Source: a virus. Taken from it: 34,199 nucleotides of DNA. Made by a program: the position numbers and the translations under genes. The notes beneath the pieces are model-generated. The model saw only the letters and a list, made by a program, of their open reading frames with translations, had not been told where the DNA came from and searched no databases. Positions 1-7,746 of this stretch are shown here, piece by piece; position 1 is the stretch's first letter, and each line of letters begins with the position of its first letter. The stretch lies in the IMG/VR virus record IMGVR_UViG_3300027758_000019, positions 1-34,199 of that record; one strand, 5' to 3'.

Positions 1-730
1 AATACTGATCGTGGATATTTGGCATTTTTGCAGAAAGATACCACTCTACGTGCCAAATGGTGTTGATTTCGTCAACCTGTAAATTAAAATTTGGATAGCT
101 TGATTTGTCAGGATTATCACTCATTAGAGTAACAAAACCGCGAGTAACACGATTCTTTACTCTCTTTAAATATGATCTTCCCTCTTTATCGGACACCACA
201 TATACATGTTCGTTTCGCATGTGCTCCCATTCATCGGGACTGAGTAAACGAATAACAACAAAGCCGCTATCTTGTAGAGTTGGCGACATGCTTTCTCCTT
301 TAACTCGTACACAAATATGGCGACCTTTACTTAGTAGGTTTTCCGGTAATCGTATGGTGTCCTCTGCTGTAATGTAATCAGGATTATCGTATCCACCGTT
401 ACCCGCAGCCACATTGATATCGGTTACGGGAATTGACGATGGGTGCAAATTCATTTCAGGTTCTTCAATCAGCATAATTTCTCCCTCTTGCTGATTATAG
501 CCATTACTAAAAGGCTCACCCTTTCCAGTTATTAGCCAATTCAAATTAAGATTATCGCATTTTGCGAACACTAGATCGTAATTAATGGTGTTTCTAGACC
601 TCCATGATGAGATAGTATTGCGTTTTACGTCGAAAAACTCCGCAAGGGCGCTATCTGTATCTAGCTTATACACAGACTTTAATCTATCAATTATTTCGGA
701 TGTCGCAATTTGAGACTCTTTTTCTTGCAT
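1..730 (-). CDS. LexA/CI-like phage repressor (partial, runs off left edge)
   Basis: I read 243 codons from ATG at 730 leftward with no stop, so the C-terminus lies outside the window. Residues about 10-70 form a CI-type helix-turn-helix (SALAEFFDVKRNTISSW, then NLNWLITGKGEPF). Residues about 100-240 form an S24 peptidase domain with the nucleophile Ser147 in GESMSPTL and general base Lys189 in SYLKRV. An Ala-Gly pair (VAAG, 109-110) is a plausible self-cleavage site. The family represses early phage genes and is inactivated by RecA-stimulated autocleavage. It is divergent from the early operon and shares an operator with it, as Mu c does with ner. Only about 20-40 residues are probably missing, judged from family length. 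Confidence 0.93.
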   Translation of the reverse strand, partial: MQEKESQIATSEIIDRLKSVYKLDTDSALAEFFDVKRNTISSWRSRNTINYDLVFAKCDNLNLNWLITGKGEPFSNGYNQQEGEIMLIEEPEMNLHPSSIPVTDINVAAGNGGYDNPDYITAEDTIRLPENLLSKGRHICVRVKGESMSPTLQDSGFVVIRLLSPDEWEHMRNEHVYVVSDKEGRSYLKRVKNRVTRGFVTLMSDNPDKSSYPNFNLQVDEINTIWHVEWYLSAKMPNIHDQY

Positions 731-744
731 GTTCGCAATTTGTG
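704..744. promoter_or_regulatory. Two CGCAATTTG motifs 30 bp apart
   Basis: CGCAATTTG occurs at 704-712 and 734-742. The first lies in the repressor's 5' coding region and the second just upstream of its ATG. In the form CGCA-N3-TGnG they resemble the fully symmetric CGCA-N3-TGCG sites in the late control region at 18517 and 18636. I infer a shared regulator. No factor is identified. Confidence 0.4.
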
Positions 745-755
745 ATCTATATTTG
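725..755 (+). promoter_or_regulatory. Rightward early promoter (Bacteroidota type)
   Basis: A TTG at 725-727 and TATATTTG at 748-755, spaced 20 nt, match the Bacteroidota sigma-A consensus (TTG at -33, TAnnTTTG at -7). Transcription should start near 760-762, about 26 nt before the ATG at 788. The -7 box overlaps the left arm of the inverted repeat at 752-773, so a bound repressor would block it. Confidence 0.7.
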
Positions 756-773
756 TACCATTAACGGTACAAA
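752..773. promoter_or_regulatory. Repressor operator (perfect inverted repeat)
   Basis: TTTGTACC and GGTACAAA are perfect 8-bp arms around a 6-bp spacer (ATTAAC). The repeat lies between the repressor and the Cro/Ner-like gene and overlaps the -7 boxes of promoters on both strands. It is the best candidate binding site for the repressor, the Cro-like protein, or both. Confidence 0.7.
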
Positions 774-777
774 CATA
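770..777 (-). promoter_or_regulatory. -7 box of leftward repressor promoter
   Basis: On the minus strand this reads TATGTTTG, a TAnnTTTG match. It faces the rightward -7 box at 748-755 across the operator centre, so both promoters would start transcripts near 760-765 in opposite directions. The -33 element is weak (no clear TTG about 20 nt upstream), consistent with a regulated or autoregulated promoter. Confidence 0.5.
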
Positions 778-787
778 CAACAGAAAA

Positions 788-1006
788 ATGGAATTAGACG
801 AATTATTAGAAAAAAAACGACGGGGAGATGTCGCGTTAGTAGCTGAAATTATTGGGGAAAGCCTGAATAATACTGGCAAAATTCTTCGCGACGAAAAAAA
901 GAAGAAACACAAAGACGCTGTTGCCGCCCTCGAAAAGATTGTCACAAATCGCGACAACCTTATGAAGGATACCAAAAACTCTGAGGAAGAAAGTACCGAA
1001 AAGTAA
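788..1006 (+). CDS. Cro/Ner-like small DNA-binding protein
   Basis: 72 residues. The pattern GDVALVAEIIGESLNNTGKIL, followed by basic residues and an AALEKIV-R-NLM tail, fits the small helix-turn-helix proteins that precede transposase in Bacteroidota phages. The recognition helix is less canonical than usual. Position, just right of the operator and first in the early operon, equals that of Mu ner, which represses both early and repressor promoters. Assignment rests on position plus weak motif similarity. A long minus-strand frame over it (691-1020) is a shadow. Confidence 0.6.
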   Translation: MELDELLEKKRRGDVALVAEIIGESLNNTGKILRDEKKKKHKDAVAALEKIVTNRDNLMKDTKNSEEESTEK

Positions 1007-1029
1007 ATTTTAAATATCACAACTCACTC

Positions 1030-3042
1030 GTGGAATACTATAACAACATACTTTGTATAGAAGGTGGCTGGCTTTACGGCGAGGGTGGCATAATGACGAA
1101 AAGTAATTATGACCGCTTAAAGCGTGACGGCTGGGTAAAGGTTGAGCGACGTGCTTGTAAAGGCACACCTGCCCTTATATCCTTCGATAGTATTCCCGAG
1201 CGTTTTAAAAAGCAAATAATTGATAAGGTTGGCGATCCTCACAAGACTACCAAGCACACGCAATTTAAGGCATACATTAAGCCGGATGCCGAGGCAATGG
1301 AGTTTTACAGCTCGTACCGATTGGAAGATGGTCGCAGCTTACCTGAAAAAGCAATACAAGAGTACTGCACAAATGCAAGTTTATTAAATGCACTGATTAG
1401 GTTTGATAGTGATAAAGTAGCTAAGCGCAGAGCGCTAGGTGGAAGTGCAAGGGGTATTTGGGATAAAATGGCGGTAGTGGTTGACCGCCTTAAAGACGAA
1501 TACCCCCACACTTTACCCGCGAATAGTCGCCGCTTACAAGATCGCTTGAAAAAATATAAAGACGAGGGTTATATGGCACTCGTTCATAAGAATTACTGCA
1601 ACGATAACAGCCGTAAGGTTTCTGCCGATTTGGAGCGCCTTATCTTATCTCTTTACGTTTTACCAACCAAACCATATTCGAAAAGTGTACACGATATGTA
1701 CTTGCAATTTTTAGGCGGTGCCATTGATGTTGCCGACGTTGCAAGTGGTGAAATTTTTGATCGTGACTCGTTTGTAGATAAGAATGGTGTGCCTCTTATG
1801 GTATCTGATTCAACCATTTGGAATTATATAAGAAACCCGAAAAACCGTGCAATTGTTGACATGGCAAGAAACGATAGCCATTCATATACAAACATGCATC
1901 GTCCGCACCATCACCGTAGTGCTCCTGTTTATTCCTTGAGTAAAATATCAATGGATGACCGTGATATACCTCACAAGATGTCGGATGGTAATCGTGTGAA
2001 AGCTTACTATGCTTATGATGTTGCCAGTGGTTGTGTAGTTGGTGCAAGTTACAGCAAGCTAAAAGACAAGAGTCTTTTTATTGACTGTATGCGCGACATG
2101 TTCCGCAATATTTACCGATGGGGATTTGGTATGCCGATGGAGGTTGAAGTTGAGCACCACTTGGTAAATCAGTATAAGGATGATTTTATGAAAGCCGGAG
2201 TATTATTCCCATTTGTTAGATGGTGTAATCCTGGTAACTCTCAAGAAAAAAGAGCGGAGCACTTTAACCGTGCGAAAAAATACGGATACGAAAAGAAATA
2301 TCAGCCGGGCATTGGTCGCTTTTACGCCAAACTTGAAGCTAACCGACCACCTCAGGAAAAGGTTTTTGATGAGCACAATAACAACTACAAGACAAAGTAT
2401 AAATCGTTCGACGAGATTGTGGCGGATGACCTATTTACAATAGAAAAGTACAACAACGATTTACACCCAAAACAAAAGCTTTATCCTGGTAAAACACGCA
2501 TGGATGTAATGCGCGAAACCTTGAATCCTGATTTAGCCAATATCGACAAGCCAGTATTAGCGAAAGCAATTGGCGAAAAGGTTAAGACAAGCATTCGTCG
2601 CAACCAATATGTACAGGTGCAATATGAGTTTTATCAATTACCATCTATCCAAACGCTTGAGTTGCTTGAGCCAAACAATTACAATGTAGTAGCCTACTAT
2701 ATCCCTGAAAAGGATCAGACCATTGGCGATGTGTACATCTACCAAGATGGTGAATTTATTGCTCAGTGCGAGAAAATTAAGCGATACAACGAAGCAACAG
2801 CCGAGCAAACCGATAAAGACATTGACGCTTACAACGAGCAAACAAAATATGTATCAGAATTTAACAAGGTGGTTAAAGCTGGTAAAAAATCACTTGCAAA
2901 AGTTGAGATAATTGAAAACGATGAGCAGCACATTGACGAGGTTGAAACGGTTGTCATTACTCCTGAGCTTGACAATTCGGATGATTTTGAAAGTGGTTTT
3001 GAGAATGATTTTTATACACGAGACGCCATTGGCGATTTATAA
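1030..3042 (+). CDS. Mu A-like DDE transposase
   Basis: 670 residues, close to MuA length. It catalyses strand transfer for integration and replicative transposition. Residues 1-65 contain the MuA N-terminal DNA-binding type start (ILCIEGGWLYG, then SNYDRLKRDGWVKVERRACKGTPAL). The RNase H-like core spans about 300-430: SMDDRD (D309/D310) and YAYD (D330) are candidates for the first acid, EVEHHLVNQY (E375) occupies the second position, and NSQEK (E406) is the final Glu. A C-terminal acidic tail follows (about 600-670). I keep the GTG start at 1030 because the residues before Met22 match the expected N-terminus. The next gene, ATPase B, follows after 19 nt. Confidence 0.92.
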   Translation: MEYYNNILCIEGGWLYGEGGIMTKSNYDRLKRDGWVKVERRACKGTPALISFDSIPERFKKQIIDKVGDPHKTTKHTQFKAYIKPDAEAMEFYSSYRLEDGRSLPEKAIQEYCTNASLLNALIRFDSDKVAKRRALGGSARGIWDKMAVVVDRLKDEYPHTLPANSRRLQDRLKKYKDEGYMALVHKNYCNDNSRKVSADLERLILSLYVLPTKPYSKSVHDMYLQFLGGAIDVADVASGEIFDRDSFVDKNGVPLMVSDSTIWNYIRNPKNRAIVDMARNDSHSYTNMHRPHHHRSAPVYSLSKISMDDRDIPHKMSDGNRVKAYYAYDVASGCVVGASYSKLKDKSLFIDCMRDMFRNIYRWGFGMPMEVEVEHHLVNQYKDDFMKAGVLFPFVRWCNPGNSQEKRAEHFNRAKKYGYEKKYQPGIGRFYAKLEANRPPQEKVFDEHNNNYKTKYKSFDEIVADDLFTIEKYNNDLHPKQKLYPGKTRMDVMRETLNPDLANIDKPVLAKAIGEKVKTSIRRNQYVQVQYEFYQLPSIQTLELLEPNNYNVVAYYIPEKDQTIGDVYIYQDGEFIAQCEKIKRYNEATAEQTDKDIDAYNEQTKYVSEFNKVVKAGKKSLAKVEIIENDEQHIDEVETVVITPELDNSDDFESGFENDFYTRDAIGDL

Positions 3043-3061
3043 CCAATAATACCTATATATC

Positions 3062-3964
3062 ATGATTACTACAGAAGTAAAAAACAGAATTATTGAGGCG
3101 ATGCACGCCTCCCGTAAGAATTACTCATCTAATGCGAAGTTCGCCACTTCAATAGGCATTAACGCTGCTCAGCTTACAAGAGTGTTTAAAGGCGAATTAA
3201 ATGGTGTTTTATCCGATCCTAAGTGGTTAACCATTGCCCGCCGTTTAGATGTACACATTGGCAATACTGCCGAAATGGTAACCGCTGCCACTCCTGTATA
3301 TAAATACATTAACGGACAGTTGGCAACATGCCAGCAATTTTCGTTAAGTGGAATGCTTTGCGACGATGCCGACATAGGAAAAACATACGCAGCCAAGTGT
3401 TTTGTTAAGACTGCAAAAAATGCCGTGTATGTTGATTGCTCTCAGGTAAAAACCAAACAAAAGTTAGTTCGACACATTGCCAAGGAATTGGGTTTAACTC
3501 ATTCGGGCAGATACCAGGACATATACGAAGATGTTGTTTACTATCTGTGCTCAATTTCTTACCCGCTTATTATTTTGGACGAGGCTGGCGATTTAGATTA
3601 TGGTGCATGGTTGGAGCTTAAAGCACTTTGGAATGCTACGGAACGCCTTTGCGGATGGTACATGATGGGAGCCGACGGTTTAAAGGACAAAATTGAGCGC
3701 AACATGGGTCGCAAAAAGGTGGGTTATGTAGAGATTTTTAGCCGCTACGGTGGAAAGTACGAAAAAGACGGTCGAATTAAATTGCAAAAGGTGACTCCCG
3801 ACGGTGGCGAGGAAAAGAAAAAATTCATTCGCCAGCAAGTATCGATGATTGCCAAAGCTAACGGACTTGATAATGTACAGCAAATTTACGCTCAAACAGG
3901 CGGTTCTCTTCGCCGAATTTACACCGAAATACAGAAACGTAAAGCACAGGAGGCAAAGGCATGA
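3062..3964 (+). CDS. Mu B-like transposition ATPase (AAA+)
   Basis: 300 residues. The N-terminal helix-turn-helix (KFATSIGINAAQLTRVFKGEL, about 26-46) matches the MuB pattern. It is followed by a P-loop at 101-108 (DDADIGKT, lacking the usual first glycines) and Walker B at 169-174 (LIILDE). MuB binds target DNA, stimulates MuA and gives target immunity. The C-terminal helical part (about 250-300, QTGGSLRRIYTEI) fits the family. It follows transposase A directly and overlaps the next gene by ATGA, so translation is probably coupled. Confidence 0.9.
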   Translation: MITTEVKNRIIEAMHASRKNYSSNAKFATSIGINAAQLTRVFKGELNGVLSDPKWLTIARRLDVHIGNTAEMVTAATPVYKYINGQLATCQQFSLSGMLCDDADIGKTYAAKCFVKTAKNAVYVDCSQVKTKQKLVRHIAKELGLTHSGRYQDIYEDVVYYLCSISYPLIILDEAGDLDYGAWLELKALWNATERLCGWYMMGADGLKDKIERNMGRKKVGYVEIFSRYGGKYEKDGRIKLQKVTPDGGEEKKKFIRQQVSMIAKANGLDNVQQIYAQTGGSLRRIYTEIQKRKAQEAKA

Positions 3965-4467
3965 TACTACCATTTATGACAAAGTTTCCGTGTGGAACAA
4001 AAACCTATTTTATTGAGAAAATTCTAGCCTCTACTGGTTGCGAGAATTTACCTGATTCAACTTTAGAAAAGTTGGCACAAACAATTGCTCCCAATGTTGA
4101 AAACGGCGATTGGATGATACCCGAAATGGTTGATCATTTCACTCCAAAAAAACACACCATTCGTGAGGATGCAAAGAACCGTTGGAAGCCTGGCAATAAA
4201 ATCCATTTTGCAATCAACAACAGGTCTAAGAATTACCTACAGTTTGCCCCGGTAAAGACTTGTGTATCGATTCAGGAAATTGAGATTATACATCCAACAG
4301 AGTATCTGAATGATACTGTAATGAAGATTGACGGTAAAAGTTTGAGCATAGACGAAATGCAGCAACTAGCTTGGAACGACGGATTTGATTGTTTAGCCTC
4401 ATTTCAATTGTATTTCAACACTGATTTCAAAGGCAAAATTATTCACTGGACTGATTTAAAATACTAA
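3961..4467 (+). CDS. ASCH-like conserved phage protein
   Basis: 168 residues. Visible pattern: KFPCGTKTYFIEKIL near the start, KHTIREDAKNRWKPGNKIHF at about 61-80, a FAPVKTCVSIQEIEI strand, and a C-terminal DGFDCLASFQLYF followed by GKIIHWTDLKY. The HTIR...RWK.G..I...Q.I layout resembles ASCH/PUA-like RNA-binding domains that recur in Bacteroidota phages. The function is unknown. It overlaps the ATPase B gene by 4 nt (ATGA) and its stop abuts the next ATG (TAAATG). Confidence 0.6.
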   Translation: MILPFMTKFPCGTKTYFIEKILASTGCENLPDSTLEKLAQTIAPNVENGDWMIPEMVDHFTPKKHTIREDAKNRWKPGNKIHFAINNRSKNYLQFAPVKTCVSIQEIEIIHPTEYLNDTVMKIDGKSLSIDEMQQLAWNDGFDCLASFQLYFNTDFKGKIIHWTDLKY

Positions 4468-5103
4468 ATGACTACTACAACCCTAAAAAGAAACAGAGCG
4501 GTATCGGTTACCGAGATATACGGCAAAAAATTCAATGTTTTGCCTTTCGAAGATGAGTGGTTACGCTCATTTGGCAAGCCCGAGTTAACCGGAACGTGGA
4601 TTATTTGGGGACCATCGGGCAATGGTAAAACCCGCTTCGCCTTAAAGTTGTGCAAATACTTTGCAACTCTTGGCAAAAAAGTGGCTTACGATTCGCTTGA
4701 AGAAGGTGCCTCGCTAAGTATGCGAAACGCGTTTATGGATGTTGGAATGGAGGAAGTAAAGCGCCGCGTTTGGTTACTCGATGCCGAGCCAATTGATCAA
4801 CTTATTGAGCGTTTGAAGAAACGTAAAAGCCCCGATGTTGTTGCAATTGACTCTATACAATACACAGGAATGAATTACAAGGATTACAAAGCCTTAAGGG
4901 ATATGTTCCCCAAAAAGATATTCATTCTAATCTCTCATGCCGACGGCAAGAACCCAGCTGGAAGAGTTGCCGGATCGATAAAGTTTGATGCCTTCGTGAA
5001 AATACGAGTTGAAGGTTATAAGGCATACCCTGTTAGCCGTTACGGCGGTGGCGAGCCTTACACCATTTGGGCAGAAGGTGCAGAAAGTTATTACATGCAA
5101 TAA
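4468..5103 (+). CDS. RecA/RadA-like P-loop ATPase
   Basis: 211 residues. Walker A GPSGNGKT (48-55) and Walker B DVVAIDS (123-129) lie in a compact RecA-fold core, and a Ser-His pair (LISHADGK) fits the Sensor/Q-loop region. Such proteins act in DNA recombination or helicase loading, but nothing here fixes the exact role. It begins directly after the previous stop. Its place in the early operon after A and B suggests a replication or recombination accessory. Confidence 0.75.
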   Translation: MTTTTLKRNRAVSVTEIYGKKFNVLPFEDEWLRSFGKPELTGTWIIWGPSGNGKTRFALKLCKYFATLGKKVAYDSLEEGASLSMRNAFMDVGMEEVKRRVWLLDAEPIDQLIERLKKRKSPDVVAIDSIQYTGMNYKDYKALRDMFPKKIFILISHADGKNPAGRVAGSIKFDAFVKIRVEGYKAYPVSRYGGGEPYTIWAEGAESYYMQ

Positions 5104-5112
5104 TACTGAGCC

Positions 5113-5535
5113 ATGATAGAACAAAAGAAACTATTAAAAAGATTTCATGCCACATGCGCAAAAGCAGGCATGACAACCGATGAAAAAAAAGAACTGATAC
5201 TAAGCTTTGATGTTGAAAGCTCAGCCGATTTAAGCGAAGGACAATTAAAGTACATCCTTCGAATACTCCAAAAGCAAGCGAACCCTGCGGGCGATAAGGA
5301 ACGAAAGCGAGTAATTGCATCAATAGGTGGTTGGTTAAGAAAATGCTCAGTTGAGCACGATATCAACACCATTAAAGCAATTGCCTGCCGAGCTGGTGGA
5401 AATGAAAATTTCAACAAAATACCGCTATCAAAATTGCGAGCTATTTACTACGAATTCCGCAGCAAGCAAAAAGTTTCTCTAAAGGCAAAAGCCACTAAGG
5501 ATGATATTTTAAGCACTCTAACACTCTGTAACTAA
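5113..5535 (+). CDS. GemA-like (Mu gp16, DUF1018-like) early protein
   Basis: 140 residues. The layout LLKRFHATCAKAGMTTDEKKE, then SFDVESSADLSEGQLKYILRIL, then a C-terminal IKAIACRAGGNENFNKIPLSKLRAIYYEF resembles the GemA/DUF1018 family. In Mu, GemA belongs to the semi-essential early genes and affects host gene expression. Position fits Mu gene order. The match is by remembered pattern, so moderate. The stop overlaps the next ATG by 1 nt. Confidence 0.6.
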   Translation: MIEQKKLLKRFHATCAKAGMTTDEKKELILSFDVESSADLSEGQLKYILRILQKQANPAGDKERKRVIASIGGWLRKCSVEHDINTIKAIACRAGGNENFNKIPLSKLRAIYYEFRSKQKVSLKAKATKDDILSTLTLCN

Positions 5536-5996
5536 TGGAAGCAACCGAACACAAAATACGCAAGGCACTTGGTATCAGTTCAGATACTTATAGCGAAATG
5601 ATGTACGAGTATGGCTGTGCCTATTTAGCCGACCGAAAACGCAACTTAATTAAGGATAGCGGATGCAAGGAAGATCAGGCAGAAAAGCACATGAATATCT
5701 TTTTGTACAGCCGTATTTGGTGGAACTGGTGGCACCGAGAGTGGCGAGTTGTAGACCGCCTGTTTCTTCGTTTGCAAAATCACACTCTAAAAGATTACAA
5801 AACAATGCAGTCGGAAAGGTTTAAGGCTCCAAGCGAAAAGGAAATGAACCTAATGCTCGACAATTATTTTATAACAAAAGATTTGAGCAAAGTAGCTCTA
5901 GTACTAACCGATAAACAAATGCCCTATAATGATGATACTAAAAATATTCTTCACACCGGACGAAATAAAAAAATTCTTCCTATCCAATGGCTTTAA
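5535..5996 (+). CDS. Hypothetical early phage protein, Trp-rich
   Basis: 153 residues, no family recognised. It has an unusual aromatic stretch (YSRIWWNWWHREWRVVDRLFL, about 58-78) that could form an amphipathic helix but is too charged for a membrane segment. The C-terminus overlaps the next gene by 68 nt, longer than usual, so the last about 20 residues may be constrained by the overlapping frame. Operon context is the only functional clue. Confidence 0.75.
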   Translation: MEATEHKIRKALGISSDTYSEMMYEYGCAYLADRKRNLIKDSGCKEDQAEKHMNIFLYSRIWWNWWHREWRVVDRLFLRLQNHTLKDYKTMQSERFKAPSEKEMNLMLDNYFITKDLSKVALVLTDKQMPYNDDTKNILHTGRNKKILPIQWL

Positions 5997-6231
5997 AGTG
6001 GTTACCCGCCCATTCGGAAAGTTTGAAAATCGATATCACAACCGCGAAGAATGGGTACAAACCGACGAGGATGCGGTTGAAATTGACGGCAAATATGTAA
6101 AAGCTGCCGATTTGTTTGAAAAAGTAGCCGAGGGAAAAATTAAGAAAATGATTGCTCCCGAAAGTCTCGAAACAAAACGAATTATTGAGAGAACATTTAA
6201 ACACATTAAAAACAAACACCTATGCAACTAA
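5929..6231 (+). CDS. Hypothetical early phage protein
   Basis: 100 residues. It starts at tandem ATGs (5929 and 5932) inside the end of the previous gene. The N-terminus (FFTPDEIKKFFLSNGFKV) is a helix-turn-strand that recurs in small Bacteroidota phage proteins. The middle reads VEIDGKYVKAADLFEKV, and the C-terminus is lysine-rich. No motif assigns a function. It overlaps the next gene by 10 nt, indicating one translationally linked cluster. Confidence 0.75.
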   Translation: MMILKIFFTPDEIKKFFLSNGFKVVTRPFGKFENRYHNREEWVQTDEDAVEIDGKYVKAADLFEKVAEGKIKKMIAPESLETKRIIERTFKHIKNKHLCN

Positions 6232-6449
6232 CTATTAGTAAAACAACCGCCAAAGCAGTACGGAATGTTATTGGAATAATTGGAGGTGTTGCCACCACAA
6301 CTAAGAATAAAGATGGCACTGTAAACATGGAGCAATGCAAAGCAGATTTAAAGAAAATGGGCATTACTCCAAAACAGTTCCATGGGCTTGCAAAGTTAGC
6401 CGATCAAATAGAAACTAAAATGAATACCAAATCAAATAAAAAAAAGTAA
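6222..6449 (+). CDS. Hypothetical small early protein
   Basis: 75 residues, basic at the C-terminus (KMNTKSNKKK). A glycine-rich hydrophobic stretch (VRNVIGIIGGVATTT, about 14-28) precedes two helices. No known family is recognised. It lies in the tightly packed early cluster, 3 nt before the DUF3164 gene. Confidence 0.7.
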   Translation: MQLTISKTTAKAVRNVIGIIGGVATTTKNKDGTVNMEQCKADLKKMGITPKQFHGLAKLADQIETKMNTKSNKKK

Positions 6450-6452
6450 AAA

Positions 6453-7142
6453 ATGGATGTATCAAATTTAACAGAGGAACAATTGGTTGAAGCTCTTGAG
6501 AAGAAAAAAGAAGAGAAAAGAAAGCAAGCTCAAAAGGAGCAAAAAAACTATGAAAAAACTCGCGACGAGTTGGTGAAAAAGATGTGCTGTAGCGCCTTGT
6601 ATCTTCATCAAATGATGCGAGAGTTTAAAACTGAGAGCATTCATAAGCTCGATGAGTTTTACGAGCAGGCAAAAGCTTATGGCGATGTTCGTTCGAGTAG
6701 CAAAGGCGGTTTCTCCTTACGCAGTAGCGATGGCGAATACAAAGTAAGCTACGACCGCAACACCATGGTTGAGTACGATGAGCGTGCCGATCTTGCCGAG
6801 GAGCAATTGCGCGATTTTCTTAAGCACATGGTAAAGAAAAAGGACTCTAAGGCTTACGAAATTATTACCGCACTTTTAGAGCGTGGAAAATCGGGGCAAT
6901 TCAATCCTATTGCCATTAACTCACTATTGAAAATGGAAGATCGCTTTAACGATCCTCGCTGGGTAAAGGCAATGCAATTGTTCAAAGAGTCGCACGAAGT
7001 TCGCCTGATTTCTTACAGTGTGAGCCTTTACACAAAAGATTCTGAAACAGGCAAAGACGAGATTATCCGCCTGAGCCTTCCAAGTATTCCAATAATAAGC
7101 GAAAACGACGATGGAAAAAGCGACACAGACACAAAAGATTAA
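6453..7142 (+). CDS. DUF3164 family protein
   Basis: 229 residues. A Lys/Glu-rich coiled-coil N-terminus (about 8-45) is followed by the DUF3164 core: KGGFSLRSSDGEYKVSYDRN, then the MVEYDERADLAEEQLRDFLKH helix and the DPRWVKAMQLFKES motif near 170. The family is typical of transposable phages and sits beside transposase genes, but its biochemical role is not established. The start overlaps nothing, while the end overlaps the next gene by 32 nt. Confidence 0.8.
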   Translation: MDVSNLTEEQLVEALEKKKEEKRKQAQKEQKNYEKTRDELVKKMCCSALYLHQMMREFKTESIHKLDEFYEQAKAYGDVRSSSKGGFSLRSSDGEYKVSYDRNTMVEYDERADLAEEQLRDFLKHMVKKKDSKAYEIITALLERGKSGQFNPIAINSLLKMEDRFNDPRWVKAMQLFKESHEVRLISYSVSLYTKDSETGKDEIIRLSLPSIPIISENDDGKSDTDTKD

Positions 7143-7329
7143 GCAGCATTTGGAGAGTGGCGGCACAATTACCGCCCTCTCAGCTTTAGAAAAATTCGGG
7201 TGTATGCGATTAGCCGCCCGAATTTCGGAACTCCGAAAGGATAAACTACCCATTGCCTCTCGCACCATTACAAAAGGTGAAAAACGATTTTCAGAATACT
7301 ACTTAAACAAGAATTTAAACAGCAATTAA
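7111..7329 (+). CDS. Small helix-turn-helix protein (HTH_39-like)
   Basis: 72 residues. TQKIKQHLESGGTITALSAL followed by KFGCMRLAARISELRKDKLPI matches the short winged-helix proteins of the HTH_39 type, where residues FG..RLAARI.ELR form the recognition helix. It probably binds DNA, though no target is evident. It starts within the end of the DUF3164 gene and its stop abuts the next ATG. Confidence 0.75.
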   Translation: MEKATQTQKIKQHLESGGTITALSALEKFGCMRLAARISELRKDKLPIASRTITKGEKRFSEYYLNKNLNSN

Positions 7330-7746
7330 ATGAAAGCAAAATGTTATTTAAGCGGTCCTGTAAGCAACCTACCTGCCGATAAGGTAACCGCACAGTTTCA
7401 AGCCGCCGAAATTATGGCACAAGATGCATTTGAGGTTGTAAACCCAACTGCAAACATATCGCCCGACGAGGATTGGGCAACCGCAATGATTAAATGTTTG
7501 CAAGATCTTATCGGATGCCAGGCCATTCTTTTATTGCCTGGTTGGATAGATAGCCCAGGAGCAAGAATTGAGCGCGATTTTGCTGAACGTACTGGCATGC
7601 GAATTCTTAAGTACGAAGATTTAAATCCTTATTTAAACGATTGCGAATGCGACGAGGCACTTGCATACGCTGGAAAATATGTAGGCTGTGCCATGTGTGG
7701 TAAAGTTCGAGAGGCAAGCGTTGAGGAAAGGAAGGTGATAGCATGA
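7330..7746 (+). CDS. DUF4406 protein, deoxyribosyltransferase-like fold
   Basis: 138 residues. The N-terminal YLSGPVSNLP and central AILLLPGWIDSPGARIERDFAE match DUF4406, which is related to nucleoside 2-deoxyribosyltransferases (YLSGP nucleotide loop, S.GA..E catalytic segment). An unusual C-terminal extension (about 100-138) carries CDCDE-like cysteines and CAMCGKV, perhaps a metal site. It might act in nucleotide salvage or modification, which is inference from fold only. It overlaps the next gene by ATGA. Confidence 0.75.
   Translation: MKAKCYLSGPVSNLPADKVTAQFQAAEIMAQDAFEVVNPTANISPDEDWATAMIKCLQDLIGCQAILLLPGWIDSPGARIERDFAERTGMRILKYEDLNPYLNDCECDEALAYAGKYVGCAMCGKVREASVEERKVIA

Noticed and set aside
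105-377. Plus-strand 90-residue open frame
   Set aside because: It lies antisense within the repressor gene, which has clear HTH and S24 motifs. The plus-strand product shows no motif.
691-1020. Minus-strand 109-residue frame over the Cro/Ner-like gene
   Set aside because: It overlaps the repressor start, the operator and the small plus-strand gene, and its Ser/Phe/Arg-rich sequence is typical of an antisense shadow.
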